IMG/VR virus record: IMGVR_UViG_3300047094_001722
Location: 1 to 44,484 of that record
Strand: one strand, 5' to 3'
DNA from: a virus
DNA: 44,484 nucleotides
The notes under the pieces were generated by a model that was not told where the DNA came from, did not search any database, and was given only the letters and a program-made list of their open reading frames with translations. The position numbers and the translations under genes are program-made. Positions 7,362 to 15,695 of this stretch are shown here, piece after piece. Each line of letters starts with the position of its first letter. Within the stretch, counting starts at the first letter, position 1.

Positions 7362-9206
7362 TCAGGCCGTCGCCATCCGGTAGCAGCCGTTCTTCTCGGC
7401 CTTCGCCACGCCCCACGACCAGTGGCCGCGGACCATGATGCCGAGCGTGTTGAAATCGGCGTCGGCCGACTCCACCATCGGCTGCCGCTGCCCGTTGAGG
7501 AAAGCGACCTCCATTGCAGGGATCGCCCGGGGATCCGCCGCGAGCCACCAGGTGGTGGCGCTCGACAGGTAGGACGAGCTCACTACGCGATACCGGCCGG
7601 CGAGCACGTTCGCGTTGCCGCGGACCGTGTCGGAGCCGGTGATCAGCAGGCTTGAGCTCATGACCTCGGACGCTGCGATCTCGAGCTCGGCGGGCACCAG
7701 CAGCACGCTGGGCGGAACGCCCAACGGGTTGTTGTCCGCATTCTTCAGCTTGCGGAAGCCGGTCGCTGCCGTCCGCAGGGACGTCAGCGAGAAGGCATTG
7801 CCGCCGGCCGCAGTTTCCTTCGCGAAGTACGTGGCGTTCGACGCCTCAAACTCTGCCCAGAAAGCCTTGTTCAGCCCGATCGCCGCCCCGTACCCGAGCC
7901 TGCTGCTGACTTGCGTCAGAGCACCTAGGTCGTCGTTCACGAGGTCGACCATCGAGATGCTCGAAAGCCGCCCGTACAGCTTCGCCTTGATGGTGCGGCT
8001 TTCCTCGCCGGCATCCGCACTGCGGAGCTCGCCGTCGTTGGCCACTTCCTCGAACTCGAAGCCGCCCGTCAGCCGCACGCCCGTGACAGACTTGTAGTCC
8101 GACACGTTGCGAGTGCTGGCGATCGCGTCCCAGTTCTGCTCCACGGCCGTGAAGCCGTCGAGCAAGAACTTGCCGTAGGTCGCCGAGAGGATCGTCCCGA
8201 TGTTGTGCGTCGCGAACGCGGCACGCAGCACCTGACGGCAGTTGCTCTCGGAGATCCGGTGGCCGGCCTCCGCATACCCGTTGGCACGGGCAGCTGCGAG
8301 CACCACCTGCGACAGCGAAGCCTCGCCACGACGAGCGTGGGCGGCCTCGAGGGTGCGCTCGTCATACTTCTTCTCGACGTCGGTCAGGCCGCCGGCCATG
8401 CAGAGGGCGGCCTCCACCACCTTCGCGTCGTTGGCGGGCTTCGCCACGACGTGAATCGCCGGGGCAGCCGGGCGCGAGGCCCGGATGTCGGCGAGGAGCT
8501 CGGCCTTGAGCTCGGCCATCAGAGTCTTCTTGATTTCGTCCACGGACACCTCCGGCTTTTCGGCCGTTACGGTCACGTTCTCGTTGCCCACGGCGACGCT
8601 CGCCGTGCCTTCCGCGGCGACCTGCTGGTCGACGTCGGGCGTTTCGTTGGCGTGGTCCGCCATGAGCTCATCCCCACTCGCTTCGGCAGCGATTGCCGCG
8701 GACGTATTGGCGTCCGCTCCAAACAGAACTACGGAAACTTCCCTCAGGGTGCTCGCACGCACCACTGAGATCGGGCCGGTGAACTCCCGGCCGTTTACGG
8801 TGACCATTTCGCCGGGCGCGATGTTTTCGATGCGGTTGACGTCCGCACCGATCGACGCCTGGAACTTCCAGCCCCGGCGGGCATAGCCGAGCACCTTCTC
8901 AACCAGCGGGCCGTCGCCGATCACGTCGCCGGCGACAACCAGGTCCTGCCCGGAGTTGTCCTTCCGATCGGCCTGGCCGATGGCTGCCTCGAGCGAGTAG
9001 TCGTGCCCGTACATGACGGCCACGTTGCCGCTGGTGTCCATTCCAGCGAGGTCGACCACCAGCGGGTTGCGGCTCCACGACTGCCGGATCGCCCGGCCGG
9101 TGTAGCCGACGAGCTCAAACCGCGGCATGCCGCCGGCACTGGTGCCGTCGGCCGCGACGGCCGGAGTCGAGACAGAAAACTGTGCGTCGGTTGTGATGCG
9201 CTTCAT
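7362..9206 (-). CDS. Prohead protease fused to major capsid protein
   Basis: This 614-residue protein starts at ATG 9206 (MKRITTDAQFS). Residues 30-185 match the U35/S78-type prohead protease: FELVGYTGRAI, the His in VMYGHD (H68), and the Ser in FQASIG (S118). An acidic, helical linker (about 185-260) comparable to a scaffold or delta domain follows. Residues of about 265-614 resemble Mu gpT-like or HK97-like major capsid proteins (LTDVEKKYDERTLEAAHARRGE, then the PSVLLVPAELE segment and a C-terminus with HWSWGVAKAEKNG). The chain should cleave itself during maturation. Protease, scaffold and capsid in a single frame is less usual than separate genes. Confidence 0.85.
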   Translation of the reverse strand: MKRITTDAQFSVSTPAVAADGTSAGGMPRFELVGYTGRAIRQSWSRNPLVVDLAGMDTSGNVAVMYGHDYSLEAAIGQADRKDNSGQDLVVAGDVIGDGPLVEKVLGYARRGWKFQASIGADVNRIENIAPGEMVTVNGREFTGPISVVRASTLREVSVVLFGADANTSAAIAAEASGDELMADHANETPDVDQQVAAEGTASVAVGNENVTVTAEKPEVSVDEIKKTLMAELKAELLADIRASRPAAPAIHVVAKPANDAKVVEAALCMAGGLTDVEKKYDERTLEAAHARRGEASLSQVVLAAARANGYAEAGHRISESNCRQVLRAAFATHNIGTILSATYGKFLLDGFTAVEQNWDAIASTRNVSDYKSVTGVRLTGGFEFEEVANDGELRSADAGEESRTIKAKLYGRLSSISMVDLVNDDLGALTQVSSRLGYGAAIGLNKAFWAEFEASNATYFAKETAAGGNAFSLTSLRTAATGFRKLKNADNNPLGVPPSVLLVPAELEIAASEVMSSSLLITGSDTVRGNANVLAGRYRVVSSSYLSSATTWWLAADPRAIPAMEVAFLNGQRQPMVESADADFNTLGIMVRGHWSWGVAKAEKNGCYRMATA

Positions 9207-9216
9207 AGGAATTCGA

Positions 9217-10785
9217 TCAACTCCTCGAGGTCGTCGTCCCATTCCCAATCGAAGTCCCACATTGGTCCTCCGCTGCGTCTTGGAGCTCGTTCACTTGTCG
9301 TTCAAGCTTGGCAAGCCGCGCCGCCGAAGCAGCTGCGTTGGGATCTTGGTCGCCGCCGTAGTTCACCTCTGGGGTCATGTCGACGAAGAGGCCGAGCTCC
9401 TTGCACAGGGCGACCTCCTCGGCACGCTGCGCGAGCTCCTGCCGCCAGTCGCGACCGAGCCGCTGGTATTCCGCCGCCAGTGTCGTGGTGTTCGTCCGGA
9501 GACGCGTCTCCATCGCGTCGGCCTCTTTCTTCGGGTCGACGTGCTCAAACCCATCCCACGTCCACTGCCATGTCCATTCGGCCATCGGCGGCAGGCCGTC
9601 AGGGATGAGGCCCGGCACGAGGGCGGCCTCGTCGAGCCACTTGCCGATGAGCGGGTCGAGCATCACCCGCTCGAGGTCCACCCGCTCGCACTGAAGGTGC
9701 TTGCGGTAAATGAGGTAATCGCCACGCATGCTTGAGTAATTTGCGGCGCTACTGTCCATAGCCCCAACGATATAGGGCATGTTTAAGCACCTCGAAATTT
9801 CCCCTAGCAGGCGACGCACGAACGAGTCATACGTGGCCGTCGGCTGCTCAGGCTTCATCTGCAACGCATCCCACCCGTCGGGGATGCTGGTAGCCATGCC
9901 ACGCATCAGCGGCATGGTTTCCCACGCCGGCTGTGCCGTCGCGATGCCGTCGGCCGGGAGGTTCGTCTTGATGATCGCGGCAAAGTCCGCGGCCGTCTCG
10001 GCAGCAGTCACCACGGCGAGCGTGTAACGCCGCAGCATGGCGAAGAGCTCAAGGGCAGGCACGACCTCGCCCACGCCGCGGTGCTGGCCAGGGCGGAACG
10101 CATGGAACCAGTGCAGCACGTTGTCAGCCGGATACCACTGCCCGTCGCCAACCCAGCCCGACAGCGTCGCGCCGGGGTGGTGCTTCAGCACGTAGTATTC
10201 GCTGACGTTGCCGTCTTCGTCGAACCGAAGCCCATCGACGCTCGCCGCGTAGAGTTCCGGCACCGGGCTCGTCACCTGGTCGGCCTCGATGAGCTTCACG
10301 TCCAGCTGCACGCCGCGGAGCCGGCGGTTGGTTGTCTCGACGGCGAAGACCTCGCCGTCGGTTACCTTCGCGAGCTTCGCCAGCCTGAGCTTTCGGGCCA
10401 TGTCGATCGCCAGGAACCACTCAAACACCGCATCCTCGACGCGGCGGACGCTCGCAGCATCCGCGTCGCGTCCGCAGTCAAGCTGCAGCCGAGGGCCGGT
10501 GCCGACGAGGTCGGACGCCAGCGTGCTGGCCATGCCGGCGAGATAGGCGTTGTTGTCTCTTTCGTAGCGAGCACGGGCTCGCATCTTTCGGCGAACCTCT
10601 GGGGCCAGTGCGGCATCGGCCGAGTAGTAGTCGGCCATCGACCAGTGGTTGCGGTTGTGCTCGGTGGTCTGGGCCGCGTCATACCTGGCACGCACGAGCT
10701 TGCTGATGACGGCCTTCTGCTCGGCCACCGTCTGCTTGAGGGTGGGGCGAGCCCGCGTCGGCTTGGCTGCGGCACGTTTGGCCAT
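9217..10785 (-). CDS. Portal protein (lambda-like)
   Basis: This 522-residue protein starts at ATG 10785, sharing one base with the upstream stop (TGATG). The sequence follows the lambda-type portal plan: an Arg-rich N-terminus, YDAAQTTEHNRNHW, RDNNAYLAGMASTLASDLVG, a region with DQVTSP and LHWFHAFRPGQHRGVGE, and a C-terminal half with NMPYIVGAMDSSAANYSSMRG. The length is normal for the family. It forms the dodecameric entry ring for DNA and receives the terminase. Its neighbours (gpW-like protein upstream, protease-capsid downstream) fit. Confidence 0.92.
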   Translation of the reverse strand: MAKRAAAKPTRARPTLKQTVAEQKAVISKLVRARYDAAQTTEHNRNHWSMADYYSADAALAPEVRRKMRARARYERDNNAYLAGMASTLASDLVGTGPRLQLDCGRDADAASVRRVEDAVFEWFLAIDMARKLRLAKLAKVTDGEVFAVETTNRRLRGVQLDVKLIEADQVTSPVPELYAASVDGLRFDEDGNVSEYYVLKHHPGATLSGWVGDGQWYPADNVLHWFHAFRPGQHRGVGEVVPALELFAMLRRYTLAVVTAAETAADFAAIIKTNLPADGIATAQPAWETMPLMRGMATSIPDGWDALQMKPEQPTATYDSFVRRLLGEISRCLNMPYIVGAMDSSAANYSSMRGDYLIYRKHLQCERVDLERVMLDPLIGKWLDEAALVPGLIPDGLPPMAEWTWQWTWDGFEHVDPKKEADAMETRLRTNTTTLAAEYQRLGRDWRQELAQRAEEVALCKELGLFVDMTPEVNYGGDQDPNAAASAARLAKLERQVNELQDAAEDQCGTSIGNGTTTSRS

Positions 10786-11000
10786 CAGCTGCTGGCCCCC
10801 GGGGAGGTGATGACGGCTCGTCGCATCATCGCGAAGGGACTTCCCGCTCTGGCCGCATTGCGTTGCGCGATCACCCACCTGGCAGCCTCAAGCTGATGGT
10901 CGAGATCGTGCTGCTCGACTTCGCCGGCGTCGGTGCGTGCACGCCTGGGCTGCGCGAGATTCGCGGCGAGTGCGTCGAGAACGTCGTCGGCAGCTGCCAT
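10785..11000 (-). CDS. gpW-like head-tail adaptor (small)
   Basis: ATG 11000 is preceded by GAGGTGCCA and gives a 71-residue protein; an in-frame GTG at 11054 is a possible longer start (89 residues). A helix containing AADDVLDALAANLA is followed by GEVEQHDLDHQLEAARWV, which resembles the small gpW fold (68 residues in lambda) that joins the portal to the tail. Its place between the terminase and portal genes is the usual gpW place. Moderate confidence: the family is short and diverse. Confidence 0.65.
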   Translation of the reverse strand: MAAADDVLDALAANLAQPRRARTDAGEVEQHDLDHQLEAARWVIAQRNAARAGSPFAMMRRAVITSPGASS

Positions 11001-11057
11001 TGGCACCTCTGTGGCACGGGAATTCCCGCTATCACTGAGTGTACCATTGTTCACGTG

Positions 11058-11264
11058 CTAACCTTCAAGCAACTCGCTTGGAATTAGGGCTCGGATGCGT
11101 TCCGCGAGTGCGGCCTCGGCCTTCGTTGGCTCGCCGTACTTCAGCAGCGACCGGCACGCCTGGTCGATGTCCCACAGCGTTGACTTCGCCGAGCGACCTT
11201 GGATCGCGGCATCAAACTCCGACTGCTCTTCTGGGAGTCGGAAGCGGATGAGTGCGTGCGGCAT
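11058..11264 (-). CDS. Small protein of unknown function
   Basis: This 68-residue protein starts at ATG 11264 behind AAGGTGAAAC. It is highly charged (FRLPEEQSEFDAAIQGRSAKSTLWDIDQACRSLLKYGEPTKAEAALAERIRALI) and probably all-helical. Short proteins of this style with a DQACRSLLKYG-like motif are recalled beside phage terminase genes, but I know no assigned function. No membrane segment or zinc site is visible. Confidence 0.65.
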   Translation of the reverse strand: MPHALIRFRLPEEQSEFDAAIQGRSAKSTLWDIDQACRSLLKYGEPTKAEAALAERIRALIPSELLEG

Positions 11265-11347
11265 GTTTCACCTTGAAAGAGGCTGCCCGGCGTGGGTTGG
11301 CCACACGGATTATCGGTCCGCTGCCAGCCACGCCGGGCAGCGATCGG

Positions 11348-11656
11348 TCAGTTGCCGTAGCGAATCACGGCGAACCAACCGCGACGCGTCGGAGAGTACG
11401 CGACGCCGCGTTCGACGATCTTGTAGCGCCCGTAGTAGCAGCAGTTGCGCTCGGCAGCGTCAGGGCCGGCAGTGCTGAACCCGATGCCTTCGCGGCGGCC
11501 GCCGGCACGACCGCAATGCCGCAGCACGCCGGTGCGGGCCATGACCTCGGCGTCGTCCTGCGCGGACGAGATCGTGACGTTACGAGCGTAGACGTTCGTG
11601 TCGGCCACGGCGGCCGACGACAGCGAGAGGAGCAGGAGCAGAGCGAGAAAACGCAT
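11348..11656 (-). CDS. Small secreted Cys-rich protein
   Basis: This 102-residue protein starts at ATG 11656 behind AAAGG. The first 19 residues form a clear signal peptide (basic MR, then a leucine core, ending SAAVA before DTN). The mature part carries cysteines in RHCGRAGG and ERNCCYYGRYK, with no zinc-ribbon spacing, so disulphides in the periplasm or outside are more likely. I recall similar short exported proteins in environmental phage and planctomycete sequences but cannot name a family. An exported protein between the terminase and portal genes is out of place for packaging; it may act on the host envelope. Confidence 0.65.
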   Translation of the reverse strand: MRFLALLLLLSLSSAAVADTNVYARNVTISSAQDDAEVMARTGVLRHCGRAGGRREGIGFSTAGPDAAERNCCYYGRYKIVERGVAYSPTRRGWFAVIRYGN

Positions 11657-11732
11657 GGTGAGTGCCTTTCTGGTGGGAGAAACGGAACCACCAGCAGACT
11701 GCCACGCGTTTCCTGCAGGCCAAATAGCAGAG

Positions 11733-13847
11733 CTACCTACCCATCTTCGCAAGCAGGGCGGCCCGGCGGGCCGCGAGATCCTCGCGAGTGATCACTTTCC
11801 TAGTGACGGCCGGCTTGGCCTCGGCCCCGACAGCCGAGATCCCGGAGAACGACGCCGCGACCGCTGCCCCCACGACGCAGTCGAGCAGATGGTTGTCGCG
11901 CCCCGGGATGAGCTTCCACTCGTCGCACGCTCGCATCTTGGACTCCACTCGCACCGGCACCTCGCTCGCCAAGTGGTCGGCGAGCATGTCGTGGTTGCCG
12001 TCGTGGAGCGTCAGGGCCTGCGTGTCTCCGAGGGGTAGCTTCAGCCTGGCCATGAGGAACGTCTTCCAGGCGTTCGTGTCATAGAGCACGTGCCGCTGCT
12101 TTCCGATGGTGCTCGTCCGCCAGTTGGCCCCGATACGCTCGCCGCGGTCGGGGGCCTTGTCGCTGATCGTCTGGCCGGAGGCTCCCACGAACCGGCCGTG
12201 CGTCGGCAGCACCCGAGGGCCGTAGCTCGAGCGGCGCGCGAAGTCTCTAATCACTCCCTGCGTCTGTGCCCAGTTGGCGTCGATGAACATCTGCCCGACG
12301 CGGAGCACGGCCTCGTCGTTCTCGCGGGCGAACTCCCGGTCGAGGATCTCGGCGGCCACAGCCTCGAGGCCCGCGTGGATCGCGGCCTCGACGTTGTTGC
12401 CGTGGGCACGGGACAGGGTCTTCTTGGCGTCGCGGAGCGAGAAGTACGCCCGCCCCTGGTCGGGGTAGGTGCCGTAGCTCACGACGTGGCCACGGAACTG
12501 GTGGCCCCACGCCACGACCGCCCAGTAGAGCAATTCCTTCTGCACGTCCACAAAGCAGGTGAGCGTGTCGAGCCCTCGTGGCACCAGCCACCGCGGCACG
12601 TGGATCGCCCGGCCACGCACTTCCTCCGCGGAGATGCCGGAGGCGTCGGCCTCGTTGCGGATCGGTTCCTGCTGAAACTCGCTCGCGAAAACGCTCGCCC
12701 CGTCGTCGAGATACGCGTTGTACGCGTGCTGGATCGCGGAGTTCTCCCGCTCAGGATCAAAGCACGCCTCCCACGAGACTTGGCAGCCTTCATCCATAGC
12801 GGCACGGTTCGCGAGGTAGAACTCGTTGGCCTCCCGGTGCGCGCGGGCCTGGTCGCCGACTACGTCCTTGGCGAACGTCCGCCGGAGTGTCGCGTACTGC
12901 TCGAGCCACATATCCTCGTGGCGAGTGGACCAGTGCCGCACCATCGGGATCCGCTCTCCCTGCCATGCCGGATGCTTCCCTGAGTCGAGCAGCTGGTCGA
13001 CCATGTCGCCGTGCTCGATCACCGTTGCGTTGACCACGCAAGCCATGCTCGTCGTGTGGCCGGAGAGCTTCATGACGCTCTTGAGCAGGATCTCCATGCG
13101 GGCCTGGCACTGCACGGGGCTGCGGGCACTGTCACGCGTCTGCGGGTCGTCAACGATGCAGACGTCGGGACGCAGCTGCCGGCCGTCTGGCGTTTTCCAG
13201 CGCAGGCCGAGGATCGAGCCGGTCAGGCCGCGGCTCATGATGATCGCACCGCTCGACGGCGAGCCGTCGATGGTCGGGAGCACGAGCGTGTCTTTCTTCC
13301 ACTGGATGTGCGTTCGCTTGCCGGCGTGCGTCTGCGAGTTACACCGCTGGGCCTTGCCCTCCAGGGCACGCACGGCGTGGCACACTTCGGGGAAGTCTTC
13401 GTAGAGAAGGTCGTTATCGGAGAGCTCGGTGCGGATGGAGTTGATGGCTTTGGCGGCGAGGTCGCTCTCGGCGGCGAATATCGCACCGAATGAGCGGTGA
13501 CCGTAGAGCACGGCCCACAGAAGCGCGAGCTCGGAGATCGTGCTCTTGGCGAAGCCGCGGTAGACCGCGTTGACGAACCGGCCGCCGCGAGTCGAGCAGT
13601 CTTCGATGCGGCCGATCACGCGTTTGTGGTCGTCGCTGAACGGCGAGAGGCCGGTGGAGTAGGGGAAGTAGGTGGTAAGAAAAAGTAGCAAGCTTTTCCC
13701 ACACGAATCGCGGCGTGTACGGTTGAGCACCGGCGGGATTTCGCCGATGTCGGAGCCTTTTCGGGTGCGTTCGCGGGACCGCTCGACGTCCGCCAGCCGC
13801 TTCTGTTCACGGCTGTTGGCCGGATCTGCGCTCTTGGGCCTGGCCAT
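11733..13847 (-). CDS. terL: Terminase large subunit (GpA-type)
   Basis: This 704-residue protein starts at ATG 13847 with AGGACAGGA upstream. The ATPase half contains a Walker A-like YRGFAKST (residues about 96-103) and a Walker B-like CIVDDPQ (231-236). The nuclease half has FVDVQ (D434), FIDANW (D523) and GRDNHLLDC (D651, H653, D656), typical acidic positions of the RNase H-like packaging nuclease. The style of the second half recalls the GpA terminases of lambda and Mu-type relatives. No separate small terminase gene was recognised. It is the first gene of the late block. Confidence 0.88.
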   Translation of the reverse strand: MARPKSADPANSREQKRLADVERSRERTRKGSDIGEIPPVLNRTRRDSCGKSLLLFLTTYFPYSTGLSPFSDDHKRVIGRIEDCSTRGGRFVNAVYRGFAKSTISELALLWAVLYGHRSFGAIFAAESDLAAKAINSIRTELSDNDLLYEDFPEVCHAVRALEGKAQRCNSQTHAGKRTHIQWKKDTLVLPTIDGSPSSGAIIMSRGLTGSILGLRWKTPDGRQLRPDVCIVDDPQTRDSARSPVQCQARMEILLKSVMKLSGHTTSMACVVNATVIEHGDMVDQLLDSGKHPAWQGERIPMVRHWSTRHEDMWLEQYATLRRTFAKDVVGDQARAHREANEFYLANRAAMDEGCQVSWEACFDPERENSAIQHAYNAYLDDGASVFASEFQQEPIRNEADASGISAEEVRGRAIHVPRWLVPRGLDTLTCFVDVQKELLYWAVVAWGHQFRGHVVSYGTYPDQGRAYFSLRDAKKTLSRAHGNNVEAAIHAGLEAVAAEILDREFARENDEAVLRVGQMFIDANWAQTQGVIRDFARRSSYGPRVLPTHGRFVGASGQTISDKAPDRGERIGANWRTSTIGKQRHVLYDTNAWKTFLMARLKLPLGDTQALTLHDGNHDMLADHLASEVPVRVESKMRACDEWKLIPGRDNHLLDCVVGAAVAASFSGISAVGAEAKPAVTRKVITREDLAARRAALLAKMGR

Positions 13848-13950
13848 AAGTCCTGTCCTGGGGTAGGTTTCGGGAGTGAATCGACGCAGAGGGGGAGTTC
13901 GCAGCCGGGGCAGCCTGCGGCTGGGGGGCGGGAAGGACCCACCCCCCATT

Positions 13951-13977
13951 GGTGGCATGCCATGTTGGCATGCCACC
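13951..13977. promoter_or_regulatory. Perfect 12-bp inverted repeat in the terL leader
   Basis: GGTGGCATGCCA and its exact complement flank a 3-base loop. On the minus strand this lies in the leader of the terminase gene. An outer pairing of CCCACC with GGTGGG around it would lengthen the structure. There is no U-tract, so an intrinsic terminator is unlikely; control of late mRNA or a protein site is possible. Confidence 0.6.
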
Positions 13978-13989
13978 TCGGTGGGGTAT

Positions 13990-14011
13990 GCACCCCCTGT
14001 TTTAGGGGTGC
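13990..14011. promoter_or_regulatory. Second hairpin in the terL leader
   Basis: GCACCCC and GGGGTGC form a 7-bp stem with an 8-base T-rich loop. It stands 12 bases to the right of the larger inverted repeat. Together they make a strongly structured leader ahead of the terminase gene. The function is not known. Confidence 0.45.
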
Positions 14012-14074
14012 CGGCAGACACCCCCCTTTCACGCGGGCAAGTGTTGATCCGTTCACGTGTTCACGCGTGCACGT

Positions 14075-14103
14075 GTTCTACCCTCTGACCATTTCTTGAG
14101 CAA
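14075..14103 (-). promoter_or_regulatory. Possible late promoter upstream of terL
   Basis: Read on the minus strand: TTGCTC, 17 bases, TAGAAC. It would start transcription about 220 bases before the terminase start codon, ahead of both leader hairpins. The match to a sigma-70 consensus is only moderate. Confidence 0.3.
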
Positions 14104-14117
14104 TTGCAGACGCGTTG

Positions 14118-14147
14118 ACGTTGACGCGTCAACGTGCTCGAGCACGT
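14118..14147. promoter_or_regulatory. Two overlapping perfect palindromes between the divergent blocks
   Basis: An 18-bp palindrome (ACGTTGACGCGTCAACGT, 14118-14135) overlaps a 16-bp palindrome (ACGTGCTCGAGCACGT, 14132-14147). They lie in the 590-bp gene-free stretch between the terminase gene and the rightward block. Dyads of this length are typical of dimeric repressor sites or origin elements; which applies here is unknown. Confidence 0.55.
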
Positions 14148-14171
14148 GCACGCATTCTCAAATGCTAAGTG

Positions 14172-14183
14172 TCCGATTGGATA
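14172..14183. promoter_or_regulatory. Imperfect copy of the TCCGATCGGATA operator
   Basis: TCCGATTGGATA differs by one base from the core of the palindrome at 14232-14245, 60 bases to the right. It is a possible second binding site for the same regulator. It overlaps a TATTCT that could be a weak -10. Confidence 0.4.
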
Positions 14184-14220
14184 TTCTGTAAAGAATTCCG
14201 CGGCCGATTGCCGATCCCTC

Positions 14221-14249
14221 TTGTCACGCTGTATCCGATCGGATATAGT
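14221..14249 (+). promoter_or_regulatory. Promoter of the rightward block, with operator in the spacer
   Basis: TTGTCA (14221-14226), 17 bases, TATAGT (14244-14249) is a good sigma-70-type promoter pointing at the GP88-like gene. A perfect 14-bp palindrome, TATCCGATCGGATA (14232-14245), fills the spacer and touches the -10 element, so binding there should block RNA polymerase. The leader to the first start codon would be about 180 bases, AT-rich and with no gene. Confidence 0.65.
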
Positions 14250-14437
14250 GTTGACGTCGGCCGCGATTGAGACGGCCGAAAGTTACCTTTGGAAACGAGC
14301 TTGAAATGATTATCGACCTTGCTTTTGCGGCCGCAATTACTGCTTGTTCTTACTGTTTTTTCTGCAGTGTTGCTGAAGCCTATGAAACTCTCTGAATCCT
14401 CCCACACTCACACCCACACACAAAAAAGGATCTACCC

Positions 14438-15367
14438 ATGTCGACAACGTCAACCATCGTCAAAACAGTTTCGGCCGTGATGCTGGCCTATTCCGAGGAT
14501 TGGAACGGCAAAACGAAAAGCTTGCTCGGCGAGAATGCCAAGCTCACCAAGCTACCCGGCGGCGCCCCCGTACTGGCGCAAGGCGTGAGCATGGCCCCGG
14601 GCATTCATTCGATATTCGCGAATGTCTGCGAATTTCTCACAAAAGGCTGTTTCAATAGCTGCGTGTTGCATTTCGCCGGCCGCACGACCGGCGCCGCGGT
14701 CCGTGCAGCTGCTCGAGCTCGAACCGGATTGTGGCATTTTCTGCCGGACGTGTTCTATGCACGCCTGCGGTCTGAACTCGTGGCATTCGCCCGGCGATGC
14801 GCCCGGCTGGGCGTGGTCGGCTATATCCGCCTCAATACCGCTTCGGATATCGACCACGGTAGCGAATTGCCGAATATGTTTCCGAATATCGTGTTTTACC
14901 ACTACACAAAATCGATCGCCCGGTGCATTCAATATGCACGCGGCATGCGGCCGGCAAATGAGCATTACAGTTTTTCGATATCTGAGCGCACGACGTTTAG
15001 CCAGGTGCAACAGCTTGCGGGCCTGCGCTGCAATATGATCCTGGTCGTCGATGCGTGGTATCACGCTCAATACCGCGACCGAACGACCGGCGCCAAAGGC
15101 CGATACGCTCCACTGCCGGCCGTTGTGACGTTCAAGAATGCCGCCGGCGAAACTGTGACACTGCCGGCCGTCGACGGCGACGTCCACGACCTGCGTGTTC
15201 CGGAATTCGACGGCCGTGGTGTGGTTGTTTGCTTGCGGCTCAAGGGTAGCAAAAAGGCAAAGCAAAACGCCCGCGACACTGGTTTCGCCAAGCCGTGGCA
15301 GCATGGGCTTGAAAAGATTACGGGCGAGCTCGTGCAAAAGGGGGAAATTGTCGTCGACATGAAATAA
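14438..15367 (+). CDS. GP88-like phage protein
   Basis: This 309-residue protein starts at ATG 14438 with AAGGA upstream and is the first gene of the rightward block. The layout (GVSMAPGIHSIFANVCEF, CFNSCVLHFAGRTT, then FLPDVFYARLRSEL, VVGYIRLNTASDID, FPNIVFYHYTKS, EHYSFSISERT) recalls the Gene product 88 domain (PF17338) of mycobacteriophages and others, which has paired cysteines near the N-terminus and a YTKS signature. No biochemical role is known to me for that family. The gene uses noticeably more AT-ending codons (AAT, ATT, TAT) than the late genes and is full of 6-bp palindromes, which suggests a different history. Confidence 0.6.
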   Translation: MSTTSTIVKTVSAVMLAYSEDWNGKTKSLLGENAKLTKLPGGAPVLAQGVSMAPGIHSIFANVCEFLTKGCFNSCVLHFAGRTTGAAVRAAARARTGLWHFLPDVFYARLRSELVAFARRCARLGVVGYIRLNTASDIDHGSELPNMFPNIVFYHYTKSIARCIQYARGMRPANEHYSFSISERTTFSQVQQLAGLRCNMILVVDAWYHAQYRDRTTGAKGRYAPLPAVVTFKNAAGETVTLPAVDGDVHDLRVPEFDGRGVVVCLRLKGSKKAKQNARDTGFAKPWQHGLEKITGELVQKGEIVVDMK

Positions 15368-15385
15368 CCGACGGCCGGCCGTTGA

Positions 15386-15409
15386 CCCCCCGGGCGCATG
15401 CCCGGGGGG
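15386..15409. terminator. Strong GC hairpin after the GP88-like gene
   Basis: CCCCCCGGGC pairs perfectly with GCCCGGGGGG around a GCAT loop, 19 bases after the stop codon. There is no T-tract, so it may stabilise the mRNA 3' end or attenuate rather than terminate fully. Confidence 0.5.
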
Positions 15410-15457
15410 CATACGGCATGCCGACGGCATGCATCCACACCCCCTAGGAGTTTTGCC

Positions 15458-15625
15458 ATGCACGATGAATTCGACGATATGCCAACCGAGCTCGAGATCC
15501 TAGAAACCTATGCCGACATGGGAGAGCCTACGGCCGTTGCCGAGCTCGCACGACGTCGGGCAGCTGGTGAGAAGGTACAGCCGGCCGGCCTCATCGAGGC
15601 TCTTGTCGGCCGCGGATTTCTGTAA
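15458..15625 (+). CDS. Small acidic protein of unknown function
   Basis: ATG 15458 follows TAGGAG at normal spacing and gives a 55-residue protein (MHDEFDDMPTELEILETYADMGEPT.., ending EALVGRGFL). It is helical and acidic at the N-terminus, with no Cys or membrane stretch. GC hairpins stand before and after it, so it may be expressed at its own level within the rightward block. No family recognised. Confidence 0.6.
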   Translation: MHDEFDDMPTELEILETYADMGEPTAVAELARRRAAGEKVQPAGLIEALVGRGFL

Positions 15626-15695
15626 CGGCATGCCGTTGCCCGTCGTGGTGCACGAGCACCGCGACGGCATACGGCATGCCGTTGACGTCCTGCCC

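Noticed and set aside
10081-10896. 271-residue plus-strand frame
   Set aside because: Antisense to the portal gene; its long open length is a by-product of GC-rich codon structure.
14165-14407. 80-residue minus-strand frame in the intergenic region
   Set aside because: It runs against the good promoter and palindromes at 14221-14249, has no ribosome site and shows no family resemblance.
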